Shown here one piece after another: positions 1 through 11,354 of a stretch of DNA of 64,000 nucleotides (positions within the stretch are counted from its first letter, which is position 1; the number at the start of each line of letters is the position of its first letter). Both the position numbers and the translations under genes were made by a program. This stretch comes from Scolanthus callimorphus. Lineage: Eukaryota; Cnidaria; Anthozoa; Actiniaria; Edwardsiidae. The notes under the pieces are model-generated. The model was not told the DNA's origin, ran no database searches, and was given only the letters and a program-made list of their open reading frames with translations. The stretch lies in assembly GCA_033964015.1 (NCBI GenBank), contig CM066912.1:18773073-18837072 (forward strand), given 5' to 3'.

Positions 1-471
1 CTGATATACATACCCTATCAGCGACCAAACAAGCGAAAAACGATACCCTACCGTAGACCTCAGGAGCCCAAAAACCATACCCTAAAGGGCGGCGCATACC
101 CGTATACCCCCCGCACGACACTGTTTCTTTGTTTAGTTTGTGGCGGCTTCAAACGTGCAATGCCCCTGACCCAGCAGGTTAAGTTAGGCGGAGAGAACAG
201 CGGGAAACTGGAATTGCACCTTTGTCTACTCGAATAAAAAGGTATGTGAGCTAACAGGAAGGGGATCACTGAGGGACTCCCAAGAACAGCGGTATTAGGA
301 ATGACTGCCGCACTGCGTCCGAATGGAAAACTGTCCTCAAAAACAAACCCTTTTATGGAAATGATGGCCAGACCTGGTAGACGCAGGCCAGTAGACAGAT
401 GGAAAAGGGTTGAGAGAGCAACGGGAATGGGCAAAGGAGAAGTTGTTATATAAGGTTAATGAGTTCAAGCG
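1..471. other. Stretch without a recognised gene
   Basis: Short direct motifs of the form ATACCCTA recur near the left edge. Open frames occur here but none has recognisable domains. I see no transposon ends. Confidence 0.4.
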
Positions 472-666
472 ATGGAGGCGCGAGCGATACCGGCGCTTGG
501 ACTCAGGGACTTAAGCCTCACTGTGACTATGATGATGAAACATAAATTAACTCTTGTCATTTTGCTTTACATTTATTCTATTATTTTTTCTTCGCGATTC
601 GTGCATGCCCGTATCCATGAAGAAGCAAGCAAACTAAAAGGTTCTTCTGAGGTGCAAAGACGTTAA
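472..666 (+). CDS. Small possible secreted peptide (hypothetical)
   Basis: A 64-codon ATG-started frame. Three consecutive Met codons at 529-537 precede a basic residue and a long hydrophobic stretch (KLTLVILLYIYSIIF) followed by VHA, so translation from 529 would look like a signal peptide with an A-x-A-type cleavage site. A short charged tail ending in QRR follows. No family is recognised and no homologous copy is visible in the window. It could be a first exon, since GTGCAA near 651 is a weak donor, or chance. The surroundings are transposon debris, so chance is quite possible. Confidence 0.2.
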   Translation: MEARAIPALGLRDLSLTVTMMMKHKLTLVILLYIYSIIFSSRFVHARIHEEASKLKGSSEVQRR

Positions 667-1454
667 CAGAGTCCTTTGAAATAGACGCGGTTTGCATTTC
701 AAAGCGTAAATGGAGGCTGTAGTGTCTCGATGCAAAGCTCATTAATCCGTTGAGCTTCATCGTACACCGGCTGGTAATTTGCACCATACCATGGAGGTGG
801 TAGCGATGGGCAAATCCGAGACTTACCGAGACGCCGAGACCCGCGTATCAGAATTCGAGCCCGAGACTTTTGACAAATTTCAAAATCCGAGTCCGAGCCT
901 TATATCTTCGTCTCCCAGGAAAAAATTAAGACGACTGCCATACATTTACTGTATTTCTCCCGGGAGAATTGCACAAAATTTTGCCATTTCAAGGCAGTCT
1001 CCAAATGTTTTTAGTCCTGGGGTTGACGTCCCTGCATCTGCTTTGCTTACAAATCAGGATGATGAAATAAAAATTCAAGACTCCAAAAGCGCGGTAGAAA
1101 AAATCAGAGACTCCGAGACGGCCAAAATTGCGAGAAAAATAAGGAGACTCCGAGACGAACGAAAAAAAACAAAACGCACAAAAATGTACATTTTAATGTT
1201 ATATTATATCCCACTAAGTCACGATGCTTTACAGGAGTAAAAATGAAATGAAAAGAGAAAAAAAATATAAAAGCGATAACATTTATAAACTTGAAAATAT
1301 GTGTGTATATTAGCACAACTTTCTATGACTTTATCGGCGCATAGAGCACGCGTGATGTTGGGAGAGACACGAGAACGTTGTATCACGAGCCGCAGGCTGT
1401 GCTCACTCATGAGATATCAGTTTCGAACACTCGATGATAAATATTATATTGTTT
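667..1454. other. Degenerate short-repeat region (CCGAGAC motifs)
   Basis: Between about 815 and 1165 the words CCGAGAC, GACTCCGAGAC and GAGTCCGAG recur in direct orientation. Similar motifs occur at 3095-3270. I read this as eroded mobile-element or minisatellite DNA. The open frame across it (779-1240) has no recognisable domain. Confidence 0.35.
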
Positions 1455-1626
1455 TAGTATAATTACTCAAGTGACTTTTAAGATTTTCGAGGTTTTTTTT
1501 TCTAGTTTCTCGTAATAAAGTGCGCGATTTCCCTTTGAATGTTATATTCACCTATAGGCGAATGGAGCAAAATATGATGAATATTTCGACCAATCATCGC
1601 GCGGAATCGCTTGAGTAATTATACTA
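1455..1626. mobile_element. MITE with TAGTATAATTACTCAAG terminal inverted repeats (copy 1)
   Basis: The left end reads TAGTATAATTACTCAAG and the right end is its reverse complement, CTTGAGTAATTATACTA, about 172 bp apart. A second copy with the same ends and nearly the same length lies at 50521-50694. There is no coding capacity. The TA at each extremity would fit a TA target duplication as in Tc1/mariner-type elements, but the superfamily is an inference. Confidence 0.7.
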
Positions 1627-2306
1627 AGTCTTGTTATTGACATTTTAGAATTCTGATTGTGATATCTTATTATTTTAGCGTATTTATATATTATTAGTAC
1701 CCAGCACCCAGGGCTTCTGTCGACGACAGGTTGCATCTTTTACATCTGGAAGGGACTATCTATCTATTATTCTGCATTATTATTCTGTTATATCTACTCA
1801 GTGTTTTCCCGTGAGAAGGACATTGCTACCAGTAGTGCCCCGTCAAAAATTCAGATCTGCCATTATAGTATTTCTGCTAAGAAATATAAGTAGACAAATT
1901 TTAAAATCGACTTTGCCGATAATTTTGATGGGAAGTGCTGAGTAAGAATTGTTAAACGCGTCATCACTGGAGACAAGAACACTGGAGGCCGCTAGGACAT
2001 GACAATTAGCGGATTAGAAATTCTAAGATCCATTTTTCCTTATTACTTGTCACAAGCGTGTTCTATAACAGGTGTCAAAACAACTTGATGTTAATCCGAT
2101 TGTCAGAACCTTCCACTTTAATAATTTTGGAGCTTTTTAGAAAAAAGGAACTTAAGATGAGCGATTGTACTAGAAATTGATCTGGTAGAGTAACCGAGTG
2201 TTGTATTATTTGACGAGGTGCGGCATGACCAACTTCCATCCACGAAAAAAAAAACAGTTCCAGAACATTTCGCCAAATACTGTCGACTTGCCGACGTGAC
2301 AAAATT
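1627..2306. other. Intergenic, nothing recognised
   Basis: AT-rich sequence without repeats, domains or RNA genes that I can identify. Confidence 0.4.
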
Positions 2307-2447
2307 CCTTATTAGGACCTCTTACCTTATTAGGAGTTCCCTCTTATCTTATTAGGAGTTCCCTCTTACCTTATTAGAAATTCCCTCTTTCCTTATTAGG
2401 AGTTCCCTCCTACCTTATTAAGAATTCCCTCTTACCTTATTTAGTAA
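2307..2447 (+). repeat. 22-bp minisatellite (CTTATTAGGAGTTCCCTCTTAC)n
   Basis: About six tandem copies of a 22-bp unit built around CTTATTAGGAGTTCC with scattered substitutions (GAAATTCC, AAGAATTCC, CTCCTAC). The array ends at a partial unit, CTTATTTAG. Confidence 0.85.
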
Positions 2448-5400
2448 GGCTGTAAGTATTGCGTGACGTTCCTGATATCTTAGCGAAAAAAAAAACGGGA
2501 GAAGTCACAAGAACTTGCAGAAATTCAAGAAACATCGTACCCACGGTCGCCATTTTTTCTCCTCGGCTAAAGGGCCTGAAACGAGTTTTAAAAGTTACAG
2601 GAAGACCACGCGGATTCGTTTTAACAAAACACGACAATATCTTCTTTATATTCTTAGTGAAGACCCGGTCGTTAGCTTTTGTGTACCGAAATGCCCTTCG
2701 CTATGCTCCGCGAGCATGGCCGAGTTTTGCTATGTGGTTTCTCTGATACTACTTCTTTTCCTACACAGATTATTTCTTAGAGAAATTGCCACAAATGTCC
2801 ACAAATGAGAACTATTCAAGGATGAAGTTATACATCATGCGCTCTGAAACACATTTCCTTGCAATTTTTGGAGTAAGCTTCTTCTTCTTCCTTGGAAGCC
2901 CACCTCCTTCAGTTCGAAGATTCTTGTGAGCGTGCAATTGTGCAAGTATCAAAATAAAAAGTCCATCCGTGAAGTGAAATGAAATTAAAATAATAGTGAT
3001 GGTCAGCGGGCTAGATGGTCCCATCTATTGTTAGTTAAAATGCGACATACTGAGAGTGATCTCTTGGTTCTTGCGGACATAACCAGGGGTGGCGAATGGT
3101 ATGCGAGATTTTCCGAGACAGCGAGATCAAGCCTTAAAAATTCGAGATCGAGAGGATCAAAGATTGCTCCTCATATACATTCTCTGTAATTTGCGTTTGA
3201 TTTGTCAGAAAACGAGATTGCGAGACAGCTCTCTACAAATCGGAGATTTCGAGAATCCCCGAGAATTTCTGCATTTTCCGAACGTTCATCCACCATTCCT
3301 CAATCAGTGTTGACCTACTTACCCAACTTACTTACCAGTTTGCACGCGCGTTAAAACCGTCTCGAATTGCGCACGCAGCACGAAATGAAGCAACTATATA
3401 AAATGGCTCATCTGTTCGGCATTGTTCCTTCTCCATCGATTCGCCAATAGAGAAAACTTGATTGATAGAGATTGAAACCAAATGATAGACTCGCAGGTCT
3501 CTTGTATATTTTGTCATCTCCGAATCTTACAAAAGCGCTTGATTTGTCAGGCGGCTCATCAAATGACGAGAACTTCGGTGCCAGCAAGCCGTGAGTGAGC
3601 TTGTAAAAACAACGACGCAGCCGGCGGTCTATTTCCAAACACTTCTCTTCCTTAATGCAAGACATAGGCTATATTGTTATGGAAGACACCCACTTGATCA
3701 ATTTCCACATCCAAAAAGACACCATATTCATTATATGTCCGCTTCTCATTTACATGAGGTAGTGACTCATGTATTTTATAGTAAAAATAGCGTTGTCCTC
3801 TACTTTAAACATATTTTCCCCTGCCAAAAGGCGTTCAACTGTTGCATTCTCGATACACTTTTTTATGAGCATCTTAACACAGGGTGGTGGAGAGGGGGTA
3901 GCAATCATGAATCACGTTTCAAATTTTTGAACTTTCATGAATCACGAGATAAGGAATTTTCTATTTGTATTTTGTTACAACATGCGGAATTTGACTTCCT
4001 TTCACGTTTTACGGAAATCTCAAAAGGATCACGGCATTAAACGTTTGCCAATAACGAATCACGGGCAAGCTTCACTTCATGACTCACATTTTGATTTCAT
4101 ATTGAGTCGCATGGGTTCGATTAGTAAGAGCAGAACTGTGACGTTAAGCAAAAAAGTTTGTTCTCCTGAGTTTCCGCGGTATGGCCTCCTCTGTACCAGG
4201 AAATTAAGTCACCAGTTTTCAGGGATCACGCACGACCGAGTCCACAACATTTCACCCGAACCTTGCACGCATTCCGTGCTACGTATTTTGACATACGCTG
4301 GATACGCCGTGCGCGTTGCTATGAGTGATGCATGTGAATTACAGTTTAGCAAGAAAGATACAGTGTTTTAACAAGAATATTTATAAGCAAGAATATTTTA
4401 TATTAGGGTTTATGTAAATACAAAAACGCATTATGAACGAGCGTATAGCTCAAAGGTGATTAATGTATAAATAAAAAACTATACTAACTAAACTAACTAT
4501 ATATGTTTCGGAATTAATCAGGATCGACAGATTATGATACAACTATACTATTATACCACAACGGCTTCAGTGCATGCCCATACACTTTTGTCTTCAATTT
4601 TTTATTTAACATTTATTTCTAACTATAGACTAGGTAACGAAGAACAAATTTGGGCGAAAAAAGTTGATTTTCCATTACTACATATAAGGTTACGACAAAA
4701 CGAGTGGGAACATGCCATATGATCATAGTGACGAAATAAAACGAGCGAGTTCTTTCCAATATCATTATTAGCTGGTTCAGGAGCCCTTATCTACAACAGC
4801 ATCTAAAAATGCCTGCTACTTTGAAGGGAGATTCTGTTTATTTCGGCCCACTTTATGAAAAAAGCAAAACAATCATTGGATTCATGGTGGCGCGAACCAT
4901 CAACCCTACCCATGAGCTGCGAGTGAGTTCGAAGATCAACGTTCAGTCCTTTTAATTCACTCATAGGACGAGAATATGTGAATCGTAATGAATATTTATA
5001 CTATCTTCTGCTCGCCATCTTGAAGTGGACGTAAAATAAATTCGCCTTTTTTAGGCTGATTTCTCTGTAATTGAGTTCGGTTTGTTTTGAGCACTGATTG
5101 TTTCACTAGAAGACAACATATAGATGAATAAAAGTTCATAAACCATTCCATAGTTCACAAAGACGGGTCAAGAAGATTTACCGGAAATTTCAATATTACA
5201 CTTTAGGAAACCAGCATTTATAAATACACATTACAGGACAACTTTGTAGTTCTCGTTGAAAAACTTCATAATCGCTTACTGGCTCACTTACTTTTTAAGC
5301 ACTCGACGACTGACGATGGTATACAGCCATAGAAGCCTTTATGGACTATTGTAGGTCTATAGGCGCTACAGAAGCGGATGGGAGCGGATGTTTCCTCACG

Positions 5401-6424
5401 GGGTAGCTTCTATCATAAAAAAATGCGAAGGGCGCATTTGGTCTACCGCTTGAAGTGGTACGCACCATTTTTTAGTGTAACCCAGATTGCTTTTATCGAT
5501 ATTTGGTTCAACTCGAGTTTATGAATCTTTAAATAAGCAATGTTGGATATAATTATTCTAACATAAGACTGCCCTCCCCCTAGTTTTTCGGGGCTCCACA
5601 GCGAAGGGGGTGTTATAAAGGGATATGAGTGCTTCTCATATCTCCCACGTCACTGTTGTGCTTGAGACGTTTTAGTGCATGACATTGAGTCTTTTTTCTT
5701 GGAGTACGAGAGATCAGACATGTCGTTGCTTATCACTGTGTAAATACGGTAGTATTTTGTTGTTTGCACAACAGATTCTTTATTATGGCAAATTTCAAAC
5801 ACGTATAACTTGTCAAGCGAGAAATTCAGCTATTCCAAAAAAGGTTGTCGTAGCAAACTCGATCACACTACAATGGAAGTGATGTAAAACTTTGTGACAA
5901 TAAGACAAAATATCTAGAATAAGGTACTATAAAACGTGTGCTTTGAGATATCTAAAAATTATTCTTATTGCTTTCTTTTAGCTGTTTACCCAGGAAGTCC
6001 CTGGCAGTCTAGCGCGAACAATACGTCACTTGCCGGGCGTTCTAACTGACAACGTTTCTTGAAATAGCTGCATCCAAAAAGATTTCGAATCAAGAGCCCA
6101 TGGACGTTGCAAAACTTTCTGGTTTCAATTAAAAGACGGGGCGTTTAACTTTGCAAGGTAATGTCAACCTTTGCTGGAAGGAAGGAAGATATTTGTATAA
6201 CTGACGTCCGCAATAAGACTTTTGGTGACGCAAAGTGTGGGGGTAGAACAATGTTGACTACTACCGACGCCTTTTGCCGCAGGCGGACAGTTTTATATAG
6301 TTTAGACTTGCTCTATTTATCTCATATATTTGCAATTAATATTAAAGTATGAAAATGTTAGCGCAGCGCTCGTCCCCAGTTAGTTGGCCGTCCGGCATCC
6401 GGAACAAAAGGCCTATCATAAGGG
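2448..6424. other. Long stretch without a supported gene
   Basis: Several frames of 60-150 codons are open here but none shows a domain or conserved motif. Local features: CGAGA-rich short repeats at 3090-3270, repeated ATGAATCACG words at 3905-4100, and an otherwise unstructured AT-rich background. Probably old transposon and intergenic DNA. Confidence 0.4.
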
Positions 6425-6964
6425 AGCTGTCATTATTTACGGGGGGATGGGGGGGGGGGGGGGGGCATGTTTTTGGGGGGAGGGTCACGAATTTTTAAGG
6501 CTCATTTAAGGGAGGGCCACAATATTTTAGAGCGGATTTGGGGAGGGTCACAATTTTTCAATTAAAACATTTCTGCGAGCTTCGCGCGCATACCAAACAC
6601 ATCTAATACAGTTTTTGAAAACGCGTGCAAAGGTTGCCATTTTAAAAGGTCGCCCCCATAAAAAAGCCTGGCGGTCAGTCACTAATTGTCGATAGAACTA
6701 GCTAACAACTGACACCTTAGGTTAGCGTAAGTTCGACTTTACAAGCATAGAATAGAGTGAGGAAAGTTAGAACGATGCAGACAGGCTATGAGGAGAGTGA
6801 CAGTGATACAAAGGAAACCAAGAAAGGAGAAGATTCTGATGGCGAAGACACTGAGAGATGCGCGCCAAGATGATATCAGTAGCCTACTGTACGTGATCAG
6901 TACGTTCGAAGGACGTGCACAGCTTGAAAAGCCTGTTCTCTCTACCAATATAGCCAAAGATCGC

Positions 6965-7085
6965 ACGTTGCAATTTACAATGCCTTGGTCACGTCTGTGT
7001 TGGAACACGCATGTCCTCTGTGCAGTAACAGCCTCTTGAAACGTGTCCAGGAACGCGCAATGCTCGAAATTCATCCGTTTTGTAG
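6965..7085 (+). pseudogene. Short LINE reverse-transcriptase C-terminal remnant
   Basis: One frame reads IYNALVTSVLEHACPL and then LLKRVQERAMLEIHPF. This resembles the thumb-region pattern of LINE proteins (a Y..LV.S.LEYA.P segment followed by ..RVQ.RAL..I.P). The frame is closed by stops on both sides and only about 40 residues can be followed. The assignment is by pattern only; family and age are unknown. Confidence 0.35.
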
Positions 7086-7261
7086 ATGTTTATTTCGCCG
7101 AACAGAAAGGACACTAAGTCTTGCCTGAGTAGCGGCTCAAAACTACATTATTATAACTTTGGCGAACATTGTGGCGTACTATCCGGTCTGTAATGAACAT
7201 GTCGGCGGGCTTTAATATATTAGAGCCCTCGCGTGTAAATCGGCGTTATGATGGTGACAAA

Positions 7262-7371
7262 TGTAGTTGATGTTCTTGGGGGTAAATATGTTTTGGGCCC
7301 TCGCTGCGCTCGGGCTAAAATGAGCCTAAGTCGGGCCCAAAGCATATTTACGCCCGCTAACATCGACATAT
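7262..7371. repeat. Imperfect palindrome inside the TIR element
   Basis: GGGGGTAAATATGTTTTGGGCC on the left faces GGGCCCAAAGCATATTTACG on the right, with flanking GTTGATGTT/AACATCGAC also complementary. The centre is a CGCTGCGCTCGG hinge. Confidence 0.7.
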
Positions 7372-7579
7372 TGTTATAATAGATCGAAGCGGTAAAATTA
7401 CTAAAGGAAGCAATGACTTCATACTTAAAAAAAAGAACGAGGGGAGGGTCACATTTTTTTCAGGACTTTGCAGGGGAGGGCCACATTTTTAAAAGGTACC
7501 TTTAAGGTGAGGGTCAATTTTTTTGGGAGCTCTTTTGGACAAAAACACGGCCCTCCCCCCGGTAAATAATGACAGTTCT

Positions 7580-8582
7580 AACATAGTAGATTATAGGACA
7601 GTCGTTCCTTTTCGGTCAAAATTCAAATAACATTACTGCCATTCTCCGCTGCGACGCCCAACATGCAAAAAGCGACTTCAAAAACGCATTTTAATGGACC
7701 AATCAAACCGTGGCAATGACGACTTCAAGATCGAGCTACACTGCCGAGAGCGGGGAAAGATTTAGTCCTCACGGAAAATGTTTGACGTTCAGTAAAACAC
7801 GTTTTTCAAGTCGGTGTGTTTTGAAGGTTGAGGGTCGCAGTGTAATACTGGCAGTAAACGAAAACTCCACCATAAGAAGATTAAACAATCCAAGCACTTG
7901 CCGCTGTTTTGATCACAATTTTCGACAACTTAGACGAGTTCGTTAAACCGGAAGTACTGCCAAATATAGATTCCTCCAGAACATTGGGTTCATCGCCTTC
8001 CGCTGCCAGATGACCGAAGGCTCAGGCAACGAGATCATTGACAAGTTCTAGACTCTCGGGTAAGAATTCTTGGGTTCTTCGTCTCGAATTTACCATTCGC
8101 CGCCACTGAGAATATCACACTGGGAAGGGAGAATTTATAGATTCGCACAAAATGTTGAAATAAATTCATTTCAAATCTCTCGCTTCAAAAATTGAAACAT
8201 ATTTTATAAAAGCAACACAGGAACGCTTTTTCCGTGTTTACATAGCCTGATCAAACCATGAGGGGAGTTGGGGAAATTCGACACAGTTACGGAAACCCGC
8301 GGAGACGAAGTCGAGAAAAGTCCTCTATTGCTTTCAAATAACATTAAAACTAGAACAGTTCTTTGTCGAGAAAACAAATACCAACGAGGTGAAGCAGAGA
8401 TCCCCTCGGTTTACAGAAGCTCTCTCAAGGGCGGCGAACTTATTTTGGGAGAAACAATTCATCCAGACAGCAACTAGCTGGGTTGAAAATTTGCATGTTC
8501 GTTACCATGGAAATTTCACCTTTCTGCACGGTAATTTTTTAATTTAGTTTTTTTTTTTAACCCGATCCACTGCCTGGGCCAG
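7580..8582. other. Intergenic, no supported gene
   Basis: An open frame at 8268-8477 and another at 7710-7946 have no recognisable domains. No repeat structure is evident. Confidence 0.35.
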
Positions 8583-8756
8583 ATGTTAGATATATACCAA
8601 ACGCTTGTCACGAAAGATTTTAGCATGAATCACTTTTTGTGAGTGATAGACTTGTTTATCACAATTAAATACAGGCGGCGGAAATTCTGATCCCCGCCCG
8701 TGCTAGGTGTATAAATAAGTGCTGTGGGTTAATAAACCACATACATGTTGATTACA
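8583..8756 (+). promoter_or_regulatory. Possible 5' LTR / promoter of a gag-bearing element
   Basis: The segment can be read as starting TGTTAGATAT and ending GATTACA, a TG...CA pattern. Near its end it has a TATAAATA box (about 8711) and an AATAAA polyadenylation-like word (about 8732) within some 20 bp, the usual compact R-region arrangement. A gag-like frame starts 48 bp downstream. No second LTR copy is seen, so this remains a suggestion. Confidence 0.4.
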
Positions 8757-8803
8757 AGCTGAAAAGCGGCAAAGCACATACTCCTGTAAATTTTTTTTTG
8801 AAA

Positions 8804-9409
8804 ATGGCGAGTGAATTTGACTTCGATAGCTGGTGTGAATCGAGTGGCCTGAAAAAGGCAACGATCGATGTTCTGGTGGCGGAGGACCTCAATACTCTGG
8901 AAGCCCTGAAGTTGGTCCAAAGCGCTGACCTAGCCGAGCTTAAATTTACCCTCGGACAACGAAAATTGTTGGCGAAGGCTTCAGCGGCACTGCGGAGCGT
9001 GGCCGCAGGAGATATCAAAGTAAAGGAGGAGCCCCCAGTCACAACAACTAGTTTAGCAAAAGAGGGGGGGCTCGAGGAGCTTTTAAAGAAGATCGAGGGT
9101 ATTGGCATGGACGATCCATTGGTCAGTCTTGGAGCGACAGAGTCCGCACAATCGCCTCCGAGAATTGACAATGACCCACAAGTGTTTCTGGGAGGCAAAG
9201 CTACGGCAGGGCTAAAAACAGGTGAGAAGGCCCTTTTGATTCCTGATTTTGTAACCTCGAGCTATTTGGCAACCGATAGCGAAATCGAACATGAATTGGG
9301 GAATTCAGGCGGCACGGCGATCGTACTACGTGCCTCCAAAAGCAAGCCCAAATTAGATAATATCACACTTCAATCCTTTCAAAAATTGACCCTGATCTCA
9401 CCGGTCTAA
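8804..9409 (+). CDS. Retroelement gag-like protein, truncated
   Basis: About 201 codons. The start chosen is ATG at 8804 (context AAAATGGCG, A at -3 and G at +4). The N-terminal 60 residues form a compact Leu-rich helical block (DFDSWCESSGLKKATIDVL... through KLLAKASAAL) that looks like a SAM/death-type fold or a gag N-terminal region. The C-terminal part contains LLIPDFVTSSY and a VLRASKSKPKLDNITLQ-like stretch. From memory this resembles gag-type proteins of cnidarian LTR or DIRS-type retroelements; no database check was possible. The frame ends where a 39-bp tandem duplication begins, so the original protein was probably longer. No protease, RT or integrase follows. Confidence 0.5.
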   Translation: MASEFDFDSWCESSGLKKATIDVLVAEDLNTLEALKLVQSADLAELKFTLGQRKLLAKASAALRSVAAGDIKVKEEPPVTTTSLAKEGGLEELLKKIEGIGMDDPLVSLGATESAQSPPRIDNDPQVFLGGKATAGLKTGEKALLIPDFVTSSYLATDSEIEHELGNSGGTAIVLRASKSKPKLDNITLQSFQKLTLISPV

Positions 9410-9449
9410 AAATCCTTTCAAAAATTGACCCTGATCTCACCGGTCTAAA
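9372..9449 (+). repeat. 39-bp perfect tandem duplication
   Basis: The unit AATCCTTTCAAAAATTGACC... is present twice back to back (9372-9410 and 9411-9449) with no visible difference. The first copy contains the stop codon of the gag-like frame. Confidence 0.9.
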
Positions 9450-9512
9450 AATTTACGCAACAAAAGTGAACGCGTTTTTCAGAAATCTTTTAACTCGCTC
9501 GCCCCTGAAATG

Positions 9513-10065
9513 CATGGTCGGATGTGTTTGATATGTTTATGGATATGTTTAACTTGGCGCTTTTAATTAAGTTTTCGAAATTATTTTCAGGGCCGTGTTT
9601 GCTTATGCTATCCGATATACTAACAGTGGTATTTTTTAGTAATGCCCTCGGCGTCGCCCAATTTTTCTGAAACATCTGATTTGGAGTCATTAGACCTTCA
9701 TGTTTTTGTCATTAAAATCATTAAAATTTTAATTGTTTCGTTGATGTATTTTCTTATTGCTAAAATTAATTGTACCAATGAAAATTGCAGGACAAGATAG
9801 AGCCAAAATGACCATAGAAATGGAGCAATACATGGTCCTAGACTGTTCTGAAATGAAGTTTGAGGGAAGATGATGCCCGGGAGGCCGCTTTCTCTGATAA
9901 ACTTTAAAAATGTCTCAAACCATCCGAGGGCATTACTTAAAAAAAATACCACTGTTAGTATATCGGTTAGCATAAGCAAACACGGCCCTGAAAATAATTT
10001 CGAAAACTTAATTAAAAGCGCCAAATTAAACATATCCATAAACATATCAAAAACATCCGACCATG
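9513..10065. repeat. Long inverted repeat, arms of about 160 bp
   Basis: Left arm 9513-9673 (contains TTAATTAAGTTTTCGAAATT and GGGCCGTGTTTGCTTATGCT). Right arm 9901-10065 carries the reverse complement with a few substitutions and indels. The spacer is about 230 bp. The right arm stops directly before recognisable LINE coding sequence. Confidence 0.85.
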
Positions 10066-10074
10066 GAGGGCCTC

Positions 10075-11056
10075 CCCTCCCTGGTATCAGGGGTAGCTTG
10101 TTGGCCTGGATGGAAGATTTTCTCACTTAGCGATCTCAGTGTGTCACACTTGAGGGTGCAACATCCGGTCAATGCTCTGTCACCTCTGGTGTACCTCAGG
10201 AACAGTTTTAGGACCACTTCTATTCCTGCTTTTTGTAAATGATCTCCCCTTAAATATCTCGTCAACTATCAGGCCTTTTGCAGATGACTGCCTTTTATAC
10301 CGCACCATTGAAGGCCCAAATGATAGCCTGGCTTTACAAAGAGATCTAGATGCTTTAAGTAGATGGGAGAGGGATTGGCAAATGGCCTTCAATGTGGACA
10401 AATGTCACACTATGTGCTTTTCCACAAGCAGAGCAAACATTCCAGGCTTTCCCTATACACTGAATAACCAGATTTTGGAGAGGGTTCACCATCACTCCTA
10501 TCTAGGAGTACTACTCTCAGGGGATCTAAAATGGGATAAGCATATTGCACAAATTACATCTAGTGCAAACCAGACCCTTGGGGTTATTAGACGAAATTTC
10601 AGAACAGCCTCGGTAGACTGCAAGTCCAAACTTTATTGCAGTCTAGTTAGACCGAAGCTGGAATATGGAAACTCTGCCTGGTACCCGCATCTCCAAAAGG
10701 ATAAACACCGCCTTGATATGGTGCAGCGGAGTGCAGCCAGAGTTTGCCATAATAATTATTTGAGGGAACCAGGGGTTGTAACAAACATGTTGAGGGAGCT
10801 GGAGTGGCCATCCCTTGAGGGCAGACGGACTCTCTCTCGATTGTCCATGTTCCACCAGGTTGTTTATGGAACTGGGGACATTGAGAGAGAGCCCTTCTTG
10901 GTTCCAATGGACCGGCCTTCAAGGAATGGCAACTCCAAGCGCTTCCATAGAGCACATTCAAAATGCAATCAACATGCGAATAGTTTTTTTCCATGGTGTA
11001 CTAGGTTTTGGAACACACTGCCAGGCTCGATTACTGATATAGAGGATAATGGATAG
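10075..11056 (+). pseudogene. LINE reverse transcriptase, C-terminal half, broken
   Basis: From about 10,085 one frame reads GIRGSLLAWMEDFLT, then meets an in-frame stop near 10,128, and continues to the SGVPQ motif. A one-base deletion at about 10,200 shifts the frame. After it come the RT motifs TVLGPLLFLLFVNDL and the catalytic FADD box (near 10,280). The typical palm/thumb region follows (WERDWQMAFNVDKCH, YLGVLL, a WDKHI segment, LVRPKLEYGNSAW, VQRSAARVC), and near the C-terminus a FWNTLPGS motif of the type seen at the end of such ORFs. The fingers domain and the endonuclease are absent. RT would copy the element's RNA at the target site; here it is inactive. The clade is probably within the CR1/L2/Jockey group. 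Confidence 0.88.
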
Positions 11057-11252
11057 GGGCTGATTTTTTAAGGAGAGCTCCGAAAATATTTAATTGACAA
11101 TGGCCACTGGTTTTAGAGAATGTATTTTAAATTATTATTTATAGATTTAGTTCCATGTATTATGAATATCTAGATAGATTTGTATATTTTTATTTGCATG
11201 TACTGATGTGATACCGGAATTGGTTTTATCAGTCAATAAAGTAGATGTAGAT
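10075..11252 (+). mobile_element. 5'-truncated LINE (non-LTR retrotransposon)
   Basis: Contains the 3' half of an RT ORF, a 3' untranslated tail and a terminal AATAAAGTAGATGTAGATGTAG, i.e. a short TAGATG microsatellite tail. Such simple-repeat tails are common in CR1/L2/Jockey-like LINEs. The 5' part is missing. Confidence 0.8.
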
Positions 11253-11354
11253 GTAGAAACTATGCCGAAGTCAATACACACCCCTCTTACTAACTTTTTT
11301 GGTTTGACTGCATTGCTATGGGGTTCACATGTCTGTTCTGAGTTAAAATCTATA

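Larger units (their letters stand above)
6425..7579. mobile_element. TIR element with GGGAGGGTCAC subterminal repeats
   Basis: The left end AGCTGTCATTATTTAC runs into a long poly-G tract. The right end GTAAATAATGACAGTTCT is its near-perfect inverse and is preceded by a C-rich tract. Inside both ends the words GGGAGGGTCAC and GGGAGGGCCAC followed by T-runs recur (6479-6560 and 7440-7530). The right-side copies are not inverted relative to the left ones, so the subterminal part is asymmetric. The core (6570-7430) holds a small RT-like scrap and a palindrome. No transposase is present, so it is non-autonomous. Confidence 0.65.

Noticed and set aside
60..434. 124-codon minus-strand open frame
   Set aside because: No domain, no related copy, low-complexity reverse reading of a repetitive region.
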